A stretch of 64,000 nucleotides of DNA from Aedes albopictus (lineage: Eukaryota; Arthropoda; Insecta; Diptera; Culicidae). Numbering within the stretch: position 1 is the stretch's first letter; every line of letters starts with the position of its first letter. The translations under genes and the position numbers were made by a program. The stretch covers positions 297,577,080 through 297,641,079 of the forward strand of contig NC_085136.1 in assembly GCF_035046485.1 (NCBI RefSeq), in the 5' to 3' direction. Shown here in pieces: positions 10,290 through 21,040 of the stretch. The notes beneath the pieces are model-generated. The model made no database searches, was not told where the DNA came from, and was given only the letters and a program-made list of their open reading frames with translations.

Positions 10290-11165
10290 TGGAACAATTG
10301 GATTGGATTTGGTATGGAATTGGATCGAATGGGGTTGGATTTGGAATAGGTTTGGATTGGCTTGAATTTTGATTTTATTTGGATTGGATTTGCAATTGAT
10401 TTGGATTGGATTTGGATTCAATAGATATTGAATTTGGAATAAGCTTGGATTTCATTTAGTTAGGATTTGAATTTGATGTGGATTGCATTTGGATTGGACT
10501 TGGAATTGATTTTGATTGGATTGAATTTGGCTTGGGATTTGAATGAATTATATTGGGTTTGGAATGGATTTGGATTGGATTAGGATTCGATTTGCGTTAG
10601 ATTTGGATTGGGTTAGGATTGGTTTGGATTGGAATTTGCATTGGATTTGTATTGTATTTGGATTCAATGTGGATTGGATTTGGAATGGGTATGGATTAAA
10701 TGTAGGTTGAGTTTTGTTCTGGATTGAGTTTGGATTTGATTTGAATTGGATTTGGATTCAATATGAATTTAATGTGATTGGATTTAGAATGGGTTTGGAT
10801 GGGATTCAGATTGATTTTTTGTTGGATTGGTTTTTGATTGGACTTGGAATTGCATTGATTTGGATTGAATTTGGATTTGATTTTGATTTGAATTGTTTTT
10901 GGATTGGATTTGGATTTGCATTGATTTGAATTTTAATGAAATCAAAATTGGATTTGGATTGGAATTAAAATTGAATTGGATTTAGATTCGGATGTTGATT
11001 CGAATTGGATTCGAATTGGGATTGGAATGGAATCGAAATGAATTTGGATTGGATTTTGATTAGATTTTGATTGAATTTGGAATAGGTTTGGATATGAATT
11101 GGATTTGTATTGAATTTTGATAAGATTCAGTTTGGTTTAGATATGAATTGTATAGAACTTGAACT
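10290..11165 (+). repeat. Degenerate TTGGATT tract of about 870 bp
   Basis: Continuous imperfect repetition of GGATTTGGATTG-type words, all in one direction, ending about 100 bp before the 3' LTR. It fills almost half of the internal region of the nested element. Confidence 0.85.
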
Positions 11166-11271
11166 GACTGGAGTGGTATTTGTATTTCAAGGGAAATTTT
11201 TAAAGCATATACTTTCGGATTACATAAACACGTTTAAAGGAATAGTTTAGCAGAGTAGAGAAGGGGGATAA

Positions 11272-11630
11272 TGTAGTGGTTAGGATTGGATTGATTAAAT
11301 AAATGATTATAATTTATCATGTGTGCAATGAAAATCAAACATTTTGTTTTGAACACCTCTAAACGAACCGCGTGCAAACCGGGATAAAGAACAAGAACCG
11401 AATGAGAGTTGAATTCGGTTTAAAGCGAGAGAGTGCAAACTATGGAGTGTACTCATTTGATGCCGCTGCGGCGCGCGGAGAACCGCATAGGAGTGAGAGA
11501 GAGGGAGAGATTCGTAACCGAGATGGTCGTAGGGGTTCGTAAACTCGGGATGAGGTGAACGAATTCAGTCTGGTTTCTATTGTAGTATCGATCAGATGTG
11601 GAATTTATGCTAGCATCTTTCGTTACGACA
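11272..11630 (+). repeat. 3' LTR of the nested non-autonomous element (359 bp)
   Basis: A copy of 8809-9169. The open frame over gag begins at 11555 inside this LTR, so its first 25 codons are LTR sequence and not gag. Confidence 0.9.
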
Positions 11631-11635
11631 ATCAC

Positions 11636-12505
11636 CTTGACCGCGAGGAGATTGAATACGAGCTTAAAATTCGCGGGCTTCCGTTCACGCAAACTGAAAC
11701 ACGTGCAGCGTTGATGAGACGTCTGAAAGAGAAATTAAAAGCCGAAAAGAATCGCGCGAATATTGATTTAGATTTCGATAGATTGGATACGACAGTAGAT
11801 GAAGAGATTAAACAAATAGATGCAAATGTAAAACAAATCAAAGATTTCTTAACGAATAAAGTCCGTTTTGAGGGTATCCGGGAAAGCCTCAAAACGCGTT
11901 TGGCACACTATTTCGCGCGTGCCAAGCGACTACCGGAGAATACGGAAAGAGAAGACGATTACGCGGATATCGACGTGTTAGTTTCAAGTATTCGCGGCGC
12001 GTTTAATTCACATTTTTCATTATTTTTGGGTCAAAGAGATGTAATTGAACAACTGAACCAGTCATTCGCAATGATGTTATCGGGAAACAGAAACGAGCTA
12101 GAGAATAAGAAGGATAATGAAAAAGGATCAGCTGAAGAAGGATCAGATAATTCGCGAAGACGTAACTTGCAGTCAGCCGATAATCCGGTCGGTTACCCAC
12201 AATTAGCAACAAATTATTTACCCATTATGATGCCTCCTTGGATGTTCGGGAATCCTCAAATGTGGGCCGCACAGCAAATGATGCGTGCTGAATCTCTAGG
12301 TAGTTTTTCAAATTCAATGAACGCTCAGAAAGTTTCGGGACAGATCGAAGGATCGCGTAAAACTTCGGGAAAGTCGTCGCGCCGTTCGAAACAAAAAGTT
12401 CAAAGTTCGAGTTCGGAAAAGGATACGTCTAGTACGGAAGACGATTGGTCGTCGGAAGAGGTACGAAAGCCGTCGCGTGGAAAAAAGCGTATTCACAAAA
12501 CGTAA
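11636..12505 (+). pseudogene. gypsy gag, N-terminal and middle part, ending at an in-frame stop
   Basis: This is the gag frame resuming after the nested insertion. It encodes a basic and acidic, coiled-coil-like start, then a Ser-rich, Lys/Arg-rich stretch (about 12320-12500). It stops at TAA 12503-12505. The next 28 bp and the capsid frame from 12533 are in the same phase with no other stop, so the TAA looks like a nonsense mutation within one gag gene. A natural two-ORF arrangement cannot be ruled out from one copy. Gag forms the particle that packages the element's RNA. No domain in this part is strong enough to name alone. Confidence 0.75.
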
Positions 12506-13447
12506 AAACGTAGGCCAGTTTCGGACTGGAAATTGAAATATGATGGGGCGGATAACGGACAAACTTTAATGAAATTTTTGAAAGAGGTAGAATTTTACGC
12601 GAAATCGGAGAATATGTCGCCCAAACAACTGTTCAGGTCAGCTATCCATCTTTTCAATGGAGCTGCAAAAACTTGGTTCATGACCGGGTTTGAGAATGAG
12701 GATTTCACGTCATGGGAGGAGCTTAAAGAGGAGCTGAAACGCGAGTTTTTAAGCCCCGACCATGATCATACGAGCGAGATTCGTGCGGTAGCCCGGAAAC
12801 AAGGTCCGCGAGAATCGTTTCAGGATTATTTTCTGGAGTTGCAGAAAATCTTCAACTCTTTAACAAAACCAATGACCGAACGCCGTAAGTTCGAGATCGT
12901 ATTTCGGAATATGCGATCTGATTACAAAGGACACGCAGTGTCCTCAGAGATTGATAATTTAGCCGATCTCAAGAAATTCGGTCGACGTTTAGACGCGACT
13001 TATTGGTATAAGTATAATACGACGACAACCGAATCGAATACGCGAAGTAAAACCGCGCAGGTGAATGAGGTACACTCGGGTACCAAACCGAAGTCTAAAC
13101 CAAAACCGGACGAAAAACAAAAATCGCGTACTTTCCGAAACTCTACTCGCGACCGTAGGGGTTCAGACGAAGAAGAAATAGAATCGCGTAGACAGTCCAA
13201 GAGTCCTTCCCGAAACAACGAGCCGAAAGATGGATTACACGTAATTATCGAAAAGTACCAGCCACCCAGAAACGGTGACTGTTTTAACTGTCGTTTATCA
13301 GGTCATCACGCACGTGACTGTGATCGACCTAGGCATAAGTACTGCCAACGGTGTGGATTCATGAATGTAGACACCGCCACATGTCCGTGGTGTGCAAAAA
13401 ACGGTGTGAAAACTGTCCCCGAGGACAGGCAGTTAGACCGAAACTAG
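12506..13447 (+). pseudogene. gypsy gag, capsid and nucleocapsid part
   Basis: Same frame as the preceding gag piece. A capsid-like helical domain occupies roughly codons 10-160 of this part, with aromatic-rich motifs such as AAKTWF. A Lys/Arg/Ser-rich linker follows. Near 13280-13321 there is a CCHC zinc knuckle, CFNCRLSGHHARDC (C-x2-C-x4-H-x4-C), and then a second cysteine cluster, CQRCGFMNVDTATCPWC, of C-x2-C-x9-C-x2-C form. The knuckle binds the genomic RNA in known gag proteins. The frame ends at 13447, overlapping pol by about 97 bp, with the frameshift signal in the overlap. Confidence 0.85.
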
Positions 13448-15240
13448 AGGCCCTCACTACCAATTTAATGGATGCTTTGCAAGACCAAGGTTTTGACAGA
13501 GTATCCGAGACCGATTACGTTCATACACACCAGTTCTTAGTGAATGAAACGATCATAAACCTTGCAAATGATGATAGACCACACGTGAAAGTTACAGTCT
13601 TTGAAATTCCTCTGGTGGGCTTATTAGACAGTGGAGCACACTTGAGCATTTTGGGGATGGGAGCAATGAACCTTATAAGAAAATGTGGCTTAGAGATGTT
13701 CCCCTCCGACGTGAACCTTCGTACGGCCAACGGCGAAGAGTTGAGCGTTTCAGGAATGGTTTATTTACCGGTGACTTTTAACGGTACTACCAAAATTATC
13801 GACTCCTTGGTAGTGCCATCCTTGAAGAGAAGAATTCTCTTGGGGATGAATTTTTGGCGAGCCTTTGAGATCAAACCCACCGTGGGTTCCTCAATGGTCG
13901 AAGAGGTACAGATTAGCGATGATTCAGAGCGAGATGTCACCGGAAATGATCCAAAAACCGATACAAAGAAAATTCAGTTGTCTGAAGAGCAAGAAGCGAG
14001 GCTAGCTGAAATTAAAAAGCAATTCAAAGTAGCATGTGAGGGGGTGCTCGATACTACTGATTGGATAAGTCACCGCATTGAACTAACAGAGGAGGCTAAA
14101 AAGCTCCCCCCAGCTAGAATCAATCCTTTCCCAACCTCGCCCAAGAAGCAGGAACAAATTAATGCCGAGCTAAATAAAATGATAGAATGCAAGATAGTCG
14201 AAAGATCGTACAGCGACTGGGCACTACGTTTAGTCCCGGTAGACAAACCTGATGGAACGGTCCGCCTATGTCTGGATGCGAGAAAGCTTAATGAACGGAC
14301 AGTCAGGGATTCCTATCCCCTCCCACACGCAGACCGTATTTTAAGCAGATTAGGCAAGGCCAACTTAATCACGACATTGGACCTGTCGAAGGCCTTCTTA
14401 CAGGTCCCATTACACCCTAGATCTCGAAAATTTACGGCCTTTTCTGTGTTGGGACGGGGATTGTTCCAGTTCACCCGAATGCCCTTTGGTCTGGTGAATA
14501 GCCCTGCAACGCTTTCACGACTAATGGACAGGGAGTTGGGCTCAGGTGAACTGGAACCAAACGTTTTCGTTTATCTAGACGACATAATCGTCATAAGCGA
14601 AACGTTTGAGGAACACCTGACTGTACTTCAAGAGGTTGCCTCTCGACTTAGTGCGGCCAACCTATCCATAAATTTAGACAAGTCACACTTTTGCGTCTCT
14701 GAGGTAACCTATTTGGGCTACATTCTAGGTAGAGACGGGCTAAGACCCAATCCGGACCGTGTAGCAGCCATCATCAATTACGAAAGACCTACCACTTTAA
14801 GGGCTCTGAGACGGTTTTTGGGTATGTGTAATTACTATAGGAGATTCTTAGCCAATTATAGTAATTACACACAACCATTAACCGATCTTCTCAGAAATAA
14901 GCCAAAAACCGTATGTTGGAACGACAAGGCGGAAACCTCGTTCAACAAGATTAAAGAAATGTTGATTTGCGCTCCTATTTTAACCAATCCGGACTTCTCT
15001 CGTCCTTTCACTATTCATTGTGACGCTAGCGACTCTGCCATTGCTGGAGTCCTGACACAATCGTACGACGGCATTGAAAAGCCAATAGCGTACTACTCTC
15101 AAAAGCTGACCTCTACCCAACAACGGTATTTCGCTACGGAAAAGAAGGGCCTGGCCGTACTGAATTCCATTGATAAATTCCGCTGTTATATAGAGGGCAA
15201 CAAGTTCACGGTTTACACCGATGCGTCGGCGTTGACATAT
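13351..15240 (+). CDS. gypsy pol, 5' part: protease, reverse transcriptase, RNase H (frame broken at its end)
   Basis: Pol open frame in the -1 phase to gag, entered by frameshifting near 13402 and not from an ATG. In order: an aspartic protease with LLDSGAHLSILG near 13618-13653; a reverse transcriptase with LRLVPVDKPDGTVR, LDLSKAFLQV, FTRMPFGLVNSP and the catalytic YLDD at 14572-14583; a connection and RNase H domain beginning with FTIHCDASDSAIAG near 15007 and continuing to FTVYTDASALT. At about 15238-15242 homology leaves this frame and continues one base over, so the frame reaches an artefactual stop at 15337-15339. A single extra base near 15241 explains it. All visible catalytic motifs before that are intact. 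Confidence 0.92.
13396..13428 (+). promoter_or_regulatory. -1 ribosomal frameshift signal between gag and pol
   Basis: A AAA AAC at 13396-13402 lies in the gag frame in the exact X XXY YYZ phase required for -1 slippage (GCA AAA AAC encodes Ala-Lys-Asn). Ten bases downstream, CTGTCC (13413-13418) and GGACAG (13423-13428) form a perfect 6-bp stem with a CCGA loop. Pol is in the -1 frame relative to gag and its frame is open across the site. Heptamer plus hairpin is the classic retroelement signal. Use in vivo is inferred. Confidence 0.85.
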
Positions 15241-15241
15241 A

Positions 15242-16612
15242 ATGAGAAGCAGTTGGCGAACGTCCTCGCGTCTATGTCGTTGGAGCATAGAGCTCCAAAA
15301 ATACGACATGACAATCTTACACCGCAGAGGGGTAGATAATGTGGTCGCAGACGCATTGTCCAGGTCAGTGGAGGAACTTCAAATAACCACCGATGAAAAA
15401 GGCTGGTACGGAGACATGGTCAGAAAGGTCAAAAATGACCCGGAGAAATATAAAGACTTCAGGGTAGACAACGGAGTCCTTAAGAAACTGGTGTCTACCC
15501 AAGAAGATCTTCTAGATTATCGTTTCTCATGGAAAACTTGTATTCCAGAAGCAATGAGAGAGAACATTCTAGTACAGGAACATGATGATAGGTTACATTT
15601 AGGAACTGAGAAAACTTTAGCTTTGATTAAAAAACGATATTTTTGGCCCAAAATGCACGAAGACGTGCGAAACTATGTGAAGAAATGTTCTCTGTGTAGG
15701 CAAAATAAACCGGCGAACAGGTCACAAATTCCTGAGCCAGGCCAGCAAAGACTTACTAGTAAACCCTTCCAAATAATTGCCTTGGACTTCATACAGTCCC
15801 TCCCACGCAGTAAAGCAGGAAATTCACATTTGCTTGTCACCATGGATTTGTTTTCCAAGTGGTGCATACTTACCCCAGTCAAGAAAATAGCTGCCTCATT
15901 AGTCTCGAAGATTCTGGAGGAATCCTGGTTCCGGAGGTATTCGGCCCCAGAATTCATAATAACCGACAACGCTTCGACATTTCTGTCAACAGAATTTCAA
16001 GCCTTACTGGTGAAATACAAAATACAGCACTGGAAGAACTCTAGGCATCATAGCCAATCAAACCCAGTAGAGCGTTTAAACCGGACAATAAATTCGTGTA
16101 TTAGAACGTATGTCCGGGAGAATCAAAAATTATGGGACACTAGGGTGTCCGAGATAGAATTTTACCTGAACACGACCCCCCATACAAGTACGGGGTTTTC
16201 CCCATACAAAGTACTATTCGGACATGAAATAATTGGTACAGGAGAGGAGCACAGGATGGATAGGGAAACGGACCAGGTGTCCGACGAGGAAAGGTTGCAA
16301 AGGAAGAGGGAAATAGATGAACGAATTTGCTCTCTCGTTACAAATAATTTGAAAAAAGCACACGATAAAAACATTAAAACCTATAATCTGCGGTCCAAAC
16401 AGTTTGCTCCGGTCTACACAGTGGGCCAGAGGGTCTATAAACGAAACTTTCGTCAGTCATCGGCAGCTGATGGTTATAATGCCAAACTCGATGCATTATA
16501 TGTACCTTGCACCGTCCTTGCAAGGGTGGGTACCAGCTCGTATGAACTGGCCGACGAGTCTGGTAAGCTTCTCGGGATATTTTCGGTTTGTGATTTGAAA
16601 CCGGAGTCCTAA
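15242..16612 (+). CDS. gypsy pol, 3' part: end of RNase H and integrase
   Basis: Continues pol in the next frame. It starts with the end of RNase H (HRRGVDNVVADALSR near 15316-15363). An integrase zinc-binding domain follows, of H-x4-H...C-x2-C type (HDDRLH, CSLC). The catalytic core has Asp at 15785 (ALDFIQ), Asp at 15965 (ITDNAS) and Glu at 16070 (NPVERLNR). The C-terminal part ends at 16612. Integrase joins the cDNA to the genome. The ATG at 15242 is not a real start, since the frame is part of the same polyprotein. No stop interrupts this half. Confidence 0.92.
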   Translation: MRSSWRTSSRLCRWSIELQKYDMTILHRRGVDNVVADALSRSVEELQITTDEKGWYGDMVRKVKNDPEKYKDFRVDNGVLKKLVSTQEDLLDYRFSWKTCIPEAMRENILVQEHDDRLHLGTEKTLALIKKRYFWPKMHEDVRNYVKKCSLCRQNKPANRSQIPEPGQQRLTSKPFQIIALDFIQSLPRSKAGNSHLLVTMDLFSKWCILTPVKKIAASLVSKILEESWFRRYSAPEFIITDNASTFLSTEFQALLVKYKIQHWKNSRHHSQSNPVERLNRTINSCIRTYVRENQKLWDTRVSEIEFYLNTTPHTSTGFSPYKVLFGHEIIGTGEEHRMDRETDQVSDEERLQRKREIDERICSLVTNNLKKAHDKNIKTYNLRSKQFAPVYTVGQRVYKRNFRQSSAADGYNAKLDALYVPCTVLARVGTSSYELADESGKLLGIFSVCDLKPES

Positions 16613-17264
16613 AATCGAAAATTTGGTCCAATGAGATCTTCAATTCAGTCGTTGTACTGGATAAGATACTCACCATTCACAAAGTCGTCCGGATGCAAAG
16701 AATGAATTCACACCTGAAATCAAATCGAATCTGTAGAAGTCAAGGTCAACTCTGTTGTTTACAAATATTTTTGGTTTTGCTTACCCGGCCAATCATCCTT
16801 AATCTTCTTCAGCAAACGAATTCTCTCCTCTCAGCTGATCCTACTCGAAAGTCCATAGGCAATCACACCGATAAATGAAACGGAACGGCTGCTACGTGCG
16901 CACCAGGGAGATTTCCTTCGCTGGACAGGATTTTGGCCTCAATTTACCGCCGGTTAACACGCGATCTTCGTTATAAAACCGTGAAACATTGACGACAAGC
17001 ATGCACCGTCGATGATTTTCGCGTCGGTTTGTAAACAAAACAGGTTGATAATTTGACAGTTCTCAATACCCAATGGTGTTGGTCAAAATCGTTTGAATAT
17101 ACTTTTCTTCCTCACGAGATGGAGGGAGGTGTAAGTTTTAAAAACGGCCTAACACAGTATCAAAAAACAAAAAATTATCTTTAATCAAATACAAGTTTGA
17201 TTATTGCTTAGCTTCTTGAAATATATCGAAAGACTTTTCCTTCATGGAGAGAACGATGGGGTAG
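16613..17264 (+). other. gypsy 3' untranslated region and polypurine tract
   Basis: No env-like gene or other coding frame is visible. The last bases before the 3' LTR, GGAGAGAACGATGGGGTAG (17246-17264), are purine-rich and in the position of the plus-strand primer. GAGATGGAGGGAGG at 17117 is another purine run. Confidence 0.7.
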
Positions 17265-19303
17265 TGAAACCCCTTGGTTCCAATAATAATGTGTTGGCTC
17301 CACCAACGAATTGCGTAGTCACAATGTCGAAGATTAATCAGTTTTATTTTCCACCCGATAATCGAATAACTTTGTTCACAGCGGTTTGAGCGCGGGCTAA
17401 CTTCGCCCGCCTTTGGTTCAATCATCTGCCAACAGATGTAGTACTCTAAAAAAGGATTGCCAGATAGGAGTGAGCTACTGTCATACTTCGTTAACACTTC
17501 GTTTCCGAAGTGCTCCTTCTTACACTTAAAATACTCAGCTTTCGGCTAGACTAGTTCTTTCTGCTACCGACCATCATTGGGTGATTAGTGCGCGTCGTGT
17601 CCCACAAAGTTTAGTAAAAGTACGGCCGAACCGTCTTATTAGAAGTGGTGTAGTTTTCTAATTGGTGTTAATTTGTTCTAGGTTGAAGATAGGGGAAAAG
17701 TATATAAACCGATCCAGGCAGAAGTGCAATAGAAAAGAGTTACAGATCAAGAGTGCGTAGAATGAAATTGCAAATCATTAGTAAATATTAACAATGTTGT
17801 TAGTTCGATAGGTTAGATTCCCCACGTGTCAACCGAAAGAAAAGCTATTGTTTGATTGTTAACTGTAAGAAAAAGGTAATTGTTATAGTGTATTGTTTGC
17901 TCTCAAAGAAGCTTTTGTAAATGTCACCGGGTACAATACTAATGGCTGTGGACAGGTCCTAGTGGGCCTTTTTCTTTCTTATTGTTTTGCGAAAAGCGAT
18001 CGTTTGTTGTATCCCCAGATCGAGGATCGGATCCTTCCTCATTCAGCGCACTCTCACACCGAAGTCTCCTAAGGTGCAACCCTACAACGTCAAGGTCGAG
18101 CAGAGATCTGAAGGAAGAGGTCCGAAAGTGAAGCCCCGCCCGCAACGACCACCATTGCGTAGGGCTCCTCCGATGGGAAGACGTCCCCGATAGCATCGCA
18201 TAGCTGATACGTCCTATAACCACAACAAGCAAGAAGGACGCTCGCCGAACCCTCGTTCGGCCATTCGGGTATCGCAAACCTGCCGAAGAGTTCCTGGCAT
18301 ACCCGCCGGCAGATAGGAAGCCTCGACGTGTCCGGCAGTCCGCTGGTAGTCCTGAAGCGCCCGGCGACCCGCTGGTAACCCCGAAGTGTCCGGTACTCGC
18401 TGGTAGTCCCGAAGTGTCCGGCAGTCCGCTGGTAGTCCTGAAGCGCCCGGCGACCCGCTGGTAACCCCGAAGTGTCCGGTACCCGCTGGTAGTCCCGAAG
18501 TGTCCGGCAGTCCGCTGATAGCCCTGAAGCGCCCGGCGACCCGCTGGTAGTCTCGAAGTGTCCGGCAGTCCGCTGGTAGTCCCGAATTGTCCGGCAGTCT
18601 GCTGGTAGCCCTGAAGCGCCCGGCGACCCGCTGGTAGACCTCCACGTGTACGGCATTTCGCTGGTAGTCCCAAATCGCCCGGCGAACCCGCCGGCAGAGA
18701 TCAAGCTCCGAAGTGCCTGGCGACCCGCTGGAAGCCAGCAGCCGACCCCAATCGGCCAGGGTGAAGAAGTAGCTTCAAGAAGTCCGTCGGTCTAGAGACC
18801 AGACCGTCTTGGTGCACAGGACTGTCCTCAAACATCAAGAGGATCGACCGTAACCATGGAATGGTTCAAGTGCCATTGGATTGTCCCGAGAACCGCAAGT
18901 ACCCGGTGTCATGTGACGTTACCCTAATAGCCGATCTTGGCAAATAAATCAGCATGTGTATTTAACCATTGTGAAGTTAATGAGAGCGCATTCCCTAGAA
19001 AGGCACAGTTAGATTAGTCCACCACTTAGCTTTTGTTTCCGCCTTTGCCGGACTCGAAAGGAGTCTTCAAGCCTCGCCTAGGGTGGTCCCCTCAGAGTCT
19101 ACTAGTCTGCAGCTTTTGAGTGAATCTTTGTAAGATACTATTTTGCTATTCTTCTTTTGTAGGAATCATCTGTGGGCAAGTGTCGCGTTTTACCACTTCA
19201 CCATGGTGCTCCCCTGGAAGCAAGGACTCGATTACGGTTTTGGTGAGTAGAACTGATTGATTAACGACCCTGTGACAAGAAAAGGAAGAGCTAGCGAGTT
19301 ACA
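17265..19303 (+). repeat. 3' LTR of the gypsy element (2039 bp)
   Basis: A copy of 6574-8611, ending GAGTTACA at 19303 and followed by the TTTT target duplication. The 29-bp repeat array is at about 18336-18741. Differences from the 5' LTR include single bases in the repeat array and a small cluster near 18856. Confidence 0.93.
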
Positions 19304-19420
19304 TTTTAGAACCCATTTGGGCCAAATTTGTGCTCAAAATTGCGGTATCTCTACTGGTTTCTGAGATATTTGAAAAAATATGTCGTATTTTGGTATTTTT
19401 TTGGGTTAGATACCAAAATA

Positions 19421-19613
19421 CAGTCGAACCTCCATGAGTCGATGTTCCTTGACTCGATATCAACTCATGGAGGTAAATTTTTCCATACTGAAAAAAAGTT
19501 TCTGGGTTACTATGATGGTTCCTTCAAAAAGCTTCCAAAGGATTTTTGTTCCACTTCTCGATATTTCCTTGAGTCGATGGTCCCTTCAATATCGACTCAT
19601 GGAGGTTTTACTG
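19421..19613. mobile_element. pogo/Tigger-like MITE (193 bp)
   Basis: The ends are CAGTCGAACCTCCATGAGTC and, in reverse, CAGTAAAACCTCCATGAGTC. TA lies on both sides (19419-19420 and 19614-19615). CAGT ends and a TA target are typical of the pogo branch of Tc1/mariner. It sits in the right arm of the palindromic MITE; removing it restores the match to the left arm. There is no coding capacity. Confidence 0.85.
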
Positions 19614-19924
19614 TATGACATTTTTTTCAAATTTCTTGGAAACCATTGGAGATATCGCAATTTTGAGCACAAATTTGGCCCGATCGGGTTCTAAAATCAC
19701 CGACTTAGTCTAGAAATGTTATGTTTGAAAATTAATTTTGAAATTTTTTTTTTGAGGTTTGTTCTAGTAAAAATTTTACTTAAACCCTTTGCGCCACCCC
19801 AAAATGTCAACCGAAATCGCTCATTTTTGTACAGCTCACTTATTTCGACTAGTGGATCACTTTCCACATGGGAAATCATATTCCGGAGACATTTTTTAAA
19901 ATTAGCCCCACCCTACCCTGACAT

Positions 19925-20560
19925 CCTTTGTAACACTCCCGAAGCCATATGCAATGCCTTAAAAATCACAGCAAAGCCTCTGAAAAACACCTAAAATCTC
20001 CTGGAACCCCCTGTAACGTTTCAGAGATTCTTCATAATCCCTCACAACGTCTCTAAAATTTGCTGAAACCATCTGATACTTCTAGAAATGGCTTCGAAAA
20101 CCCTCTGAAACCTGATACCCTCCGGAACCCCTGAACCCCTTCCGAAATCCGCTGAAAGTCCTCTGAAATTCACTGAAATTTCTCCGGACACCCCCACAAC
20201 CCTCTGTAACGTCACTAAAACCTTCCAAAATCCACCAAAACGCTTTTGAAACCTGCTGAAAGTTATCTGAAACTTCCTGAAGTGCCTTCGGATACCGTCT
20301 GAAATCCTCCCGGACACCATGTATCGCATTTAAGACCTTCCGGAGCCTCCAAAAAGCGACCATGTAACGCTTCTGAAACTCACTGTAAATGCTTTGAAAC
20401 AGAGATTCCTCATCGCTTCCAGAACTCCCTTTATCGGTTCCAAAACTCCTTTCAAACAACCGTAAAAAAAAACCTGAGAGCATTGCAGCCCCCTATACAG
20501 AAACTTCATGAAAATCCCTCAAACGCTTGGATGGGCTTCTGAAATTTCTTTGCAGTCTTG
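19925..20560 (+). repeat. Degenerate CCTGAAA array
   Basis: Loose, diverged units of CTGAAACCCC and CCGGAACCCCTGAA type, all in one direction. Reverse-strand frames rich in Gly, Phe and Arg (to 133 codons) come from this and are not genes. Confidence 0.65.
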
Positions 20561-21040
20561 AAATCCATTTAAGTAATAAACCGAATTCATTTAGGAAGAA
20601 AATCTATTAAGCAAGTCCCCAATCATTACTTACATCGAGCTTCTAAGTAGTGTACTAACGATATGTTGTCCATTTTTAGCCACCTGACCTTTTGTGTTAC
20701 CTACGATCGCTTGATAGTGTTTTTGGTACACGAAGCAAAGCTGTACTGCACTGTCTTAGGGTATTTGAGAACTCCCAGATTATTGGATCTGCACGCATAT
20801 TATAGAGATCATTTGAAGCACTACGAACAAAGTTTATGCATACCCAGCCTCATACAATTGTGATGAGTGGTTACGAGTTCAAACACAGTCAAGGGTCTTG
20901 TAGAATCTTTTGATAACCAGTTATCGAATCTACAAGCGCAACTAGTGATCTCCAACTGAACTAAGAAAATGGTTTATACTCACATAGGCTCACTTGCACA
21001 CGTTCTATCAATTTTCCCCTGACAGCTCTAAGAAGCCCAG
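20561..21040. other. Unassigned DNA
   Basis: AT-rich sequence between two degenerate arrays. No gene, RNA or repeat recognised. Confidence 0.3.

Larger units (their letters stand above)
8809..11630 (+). mobile_element. Gene-less LTR retrotransposon nested in gypsy gag
   Basis: Direct repeats at 8809-9169 and 11272-11630 begin TGTAGTGG and end TTACGACA. The 5-bp duplication ATCAC lies at 8804-8808 and 11631-11635. After the 5' LTR comes one spacer base and a PBS-like TGGTGCAGCCGG at 9171. Directly before the 3' LTR is a purine tract (AGAGTAGAGAAGGGGGATAA, 11253-11271 region). The 2.1 kb between holds no coding frame, only an A-rich tract with a repeat of about 70 bp and a TTGGATT tract. It is a non-autonomous element. 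Its LTRs differ by a 2-bp GA unit. Confidence 0.9.
6574..19303 (+). mobile_element. Ty3/gypsy LTR retrotransposon with 2-kb LTRs (12.7 kb including an insert)
   Basis: The element is bounded by LTRs starting TGAAACCCC and ending GAGTTACA. The 4-bp duplication TTTT lies at 6570-6573 and 19304-19307. The flanks join into the arm of the palindromic MITE: the other arm, at 19660-19710, shows the uninterrupted version of the target. Internal order is PBS, gag, protease, reverse transcriptase, RNase H, integrase, then a purine-rich tract before the 3' LTR. I see no env-like frame. The LTRs differ at roughly ten places by eye, so the insertion is recent, yet gag and pol are both broken. Confidence 0.93.
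6352..19915. mobile_element. Palindromic MULE-like MITE split by nested insertions
   Basis: The outer element. Its ends are TAGGGTGGGGCTAATTTT at 6352 and the complement ending at 19915. The 9-bp duplication CCCTGACAT lies at 6343-6351 and 19916-19924. Without its insertions it would be about 640 bp: two arms of about 310 bp, some 95% alike by eye, around a loop of about 12-15 bp near 19399-19411. The left arm is 6352-6573 plus 19308-19398. The right arm is 19411-19420 plus 19616-19915. Long inverted repeats with a 9-bp TSD fit the Mutator-like superfamily. It has no coding capacity. Confidence 0.85.

Noticed and set aside
8809..11635. A simple tandem duplication or assembly duplication of the 361-bp block
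   Set aside because: TG..CA ends, PBS-like sequence, purine tract and the 5-bp ATCAC duplication show that the blocks are LTRs of an inserted element.
16613..17264. Search for an env gene after gypsy integrase
   Set aside because: Only frames of about 60 codons without signal peptide or transmembrane pattern; this copy looks like an env-less gypsy element.
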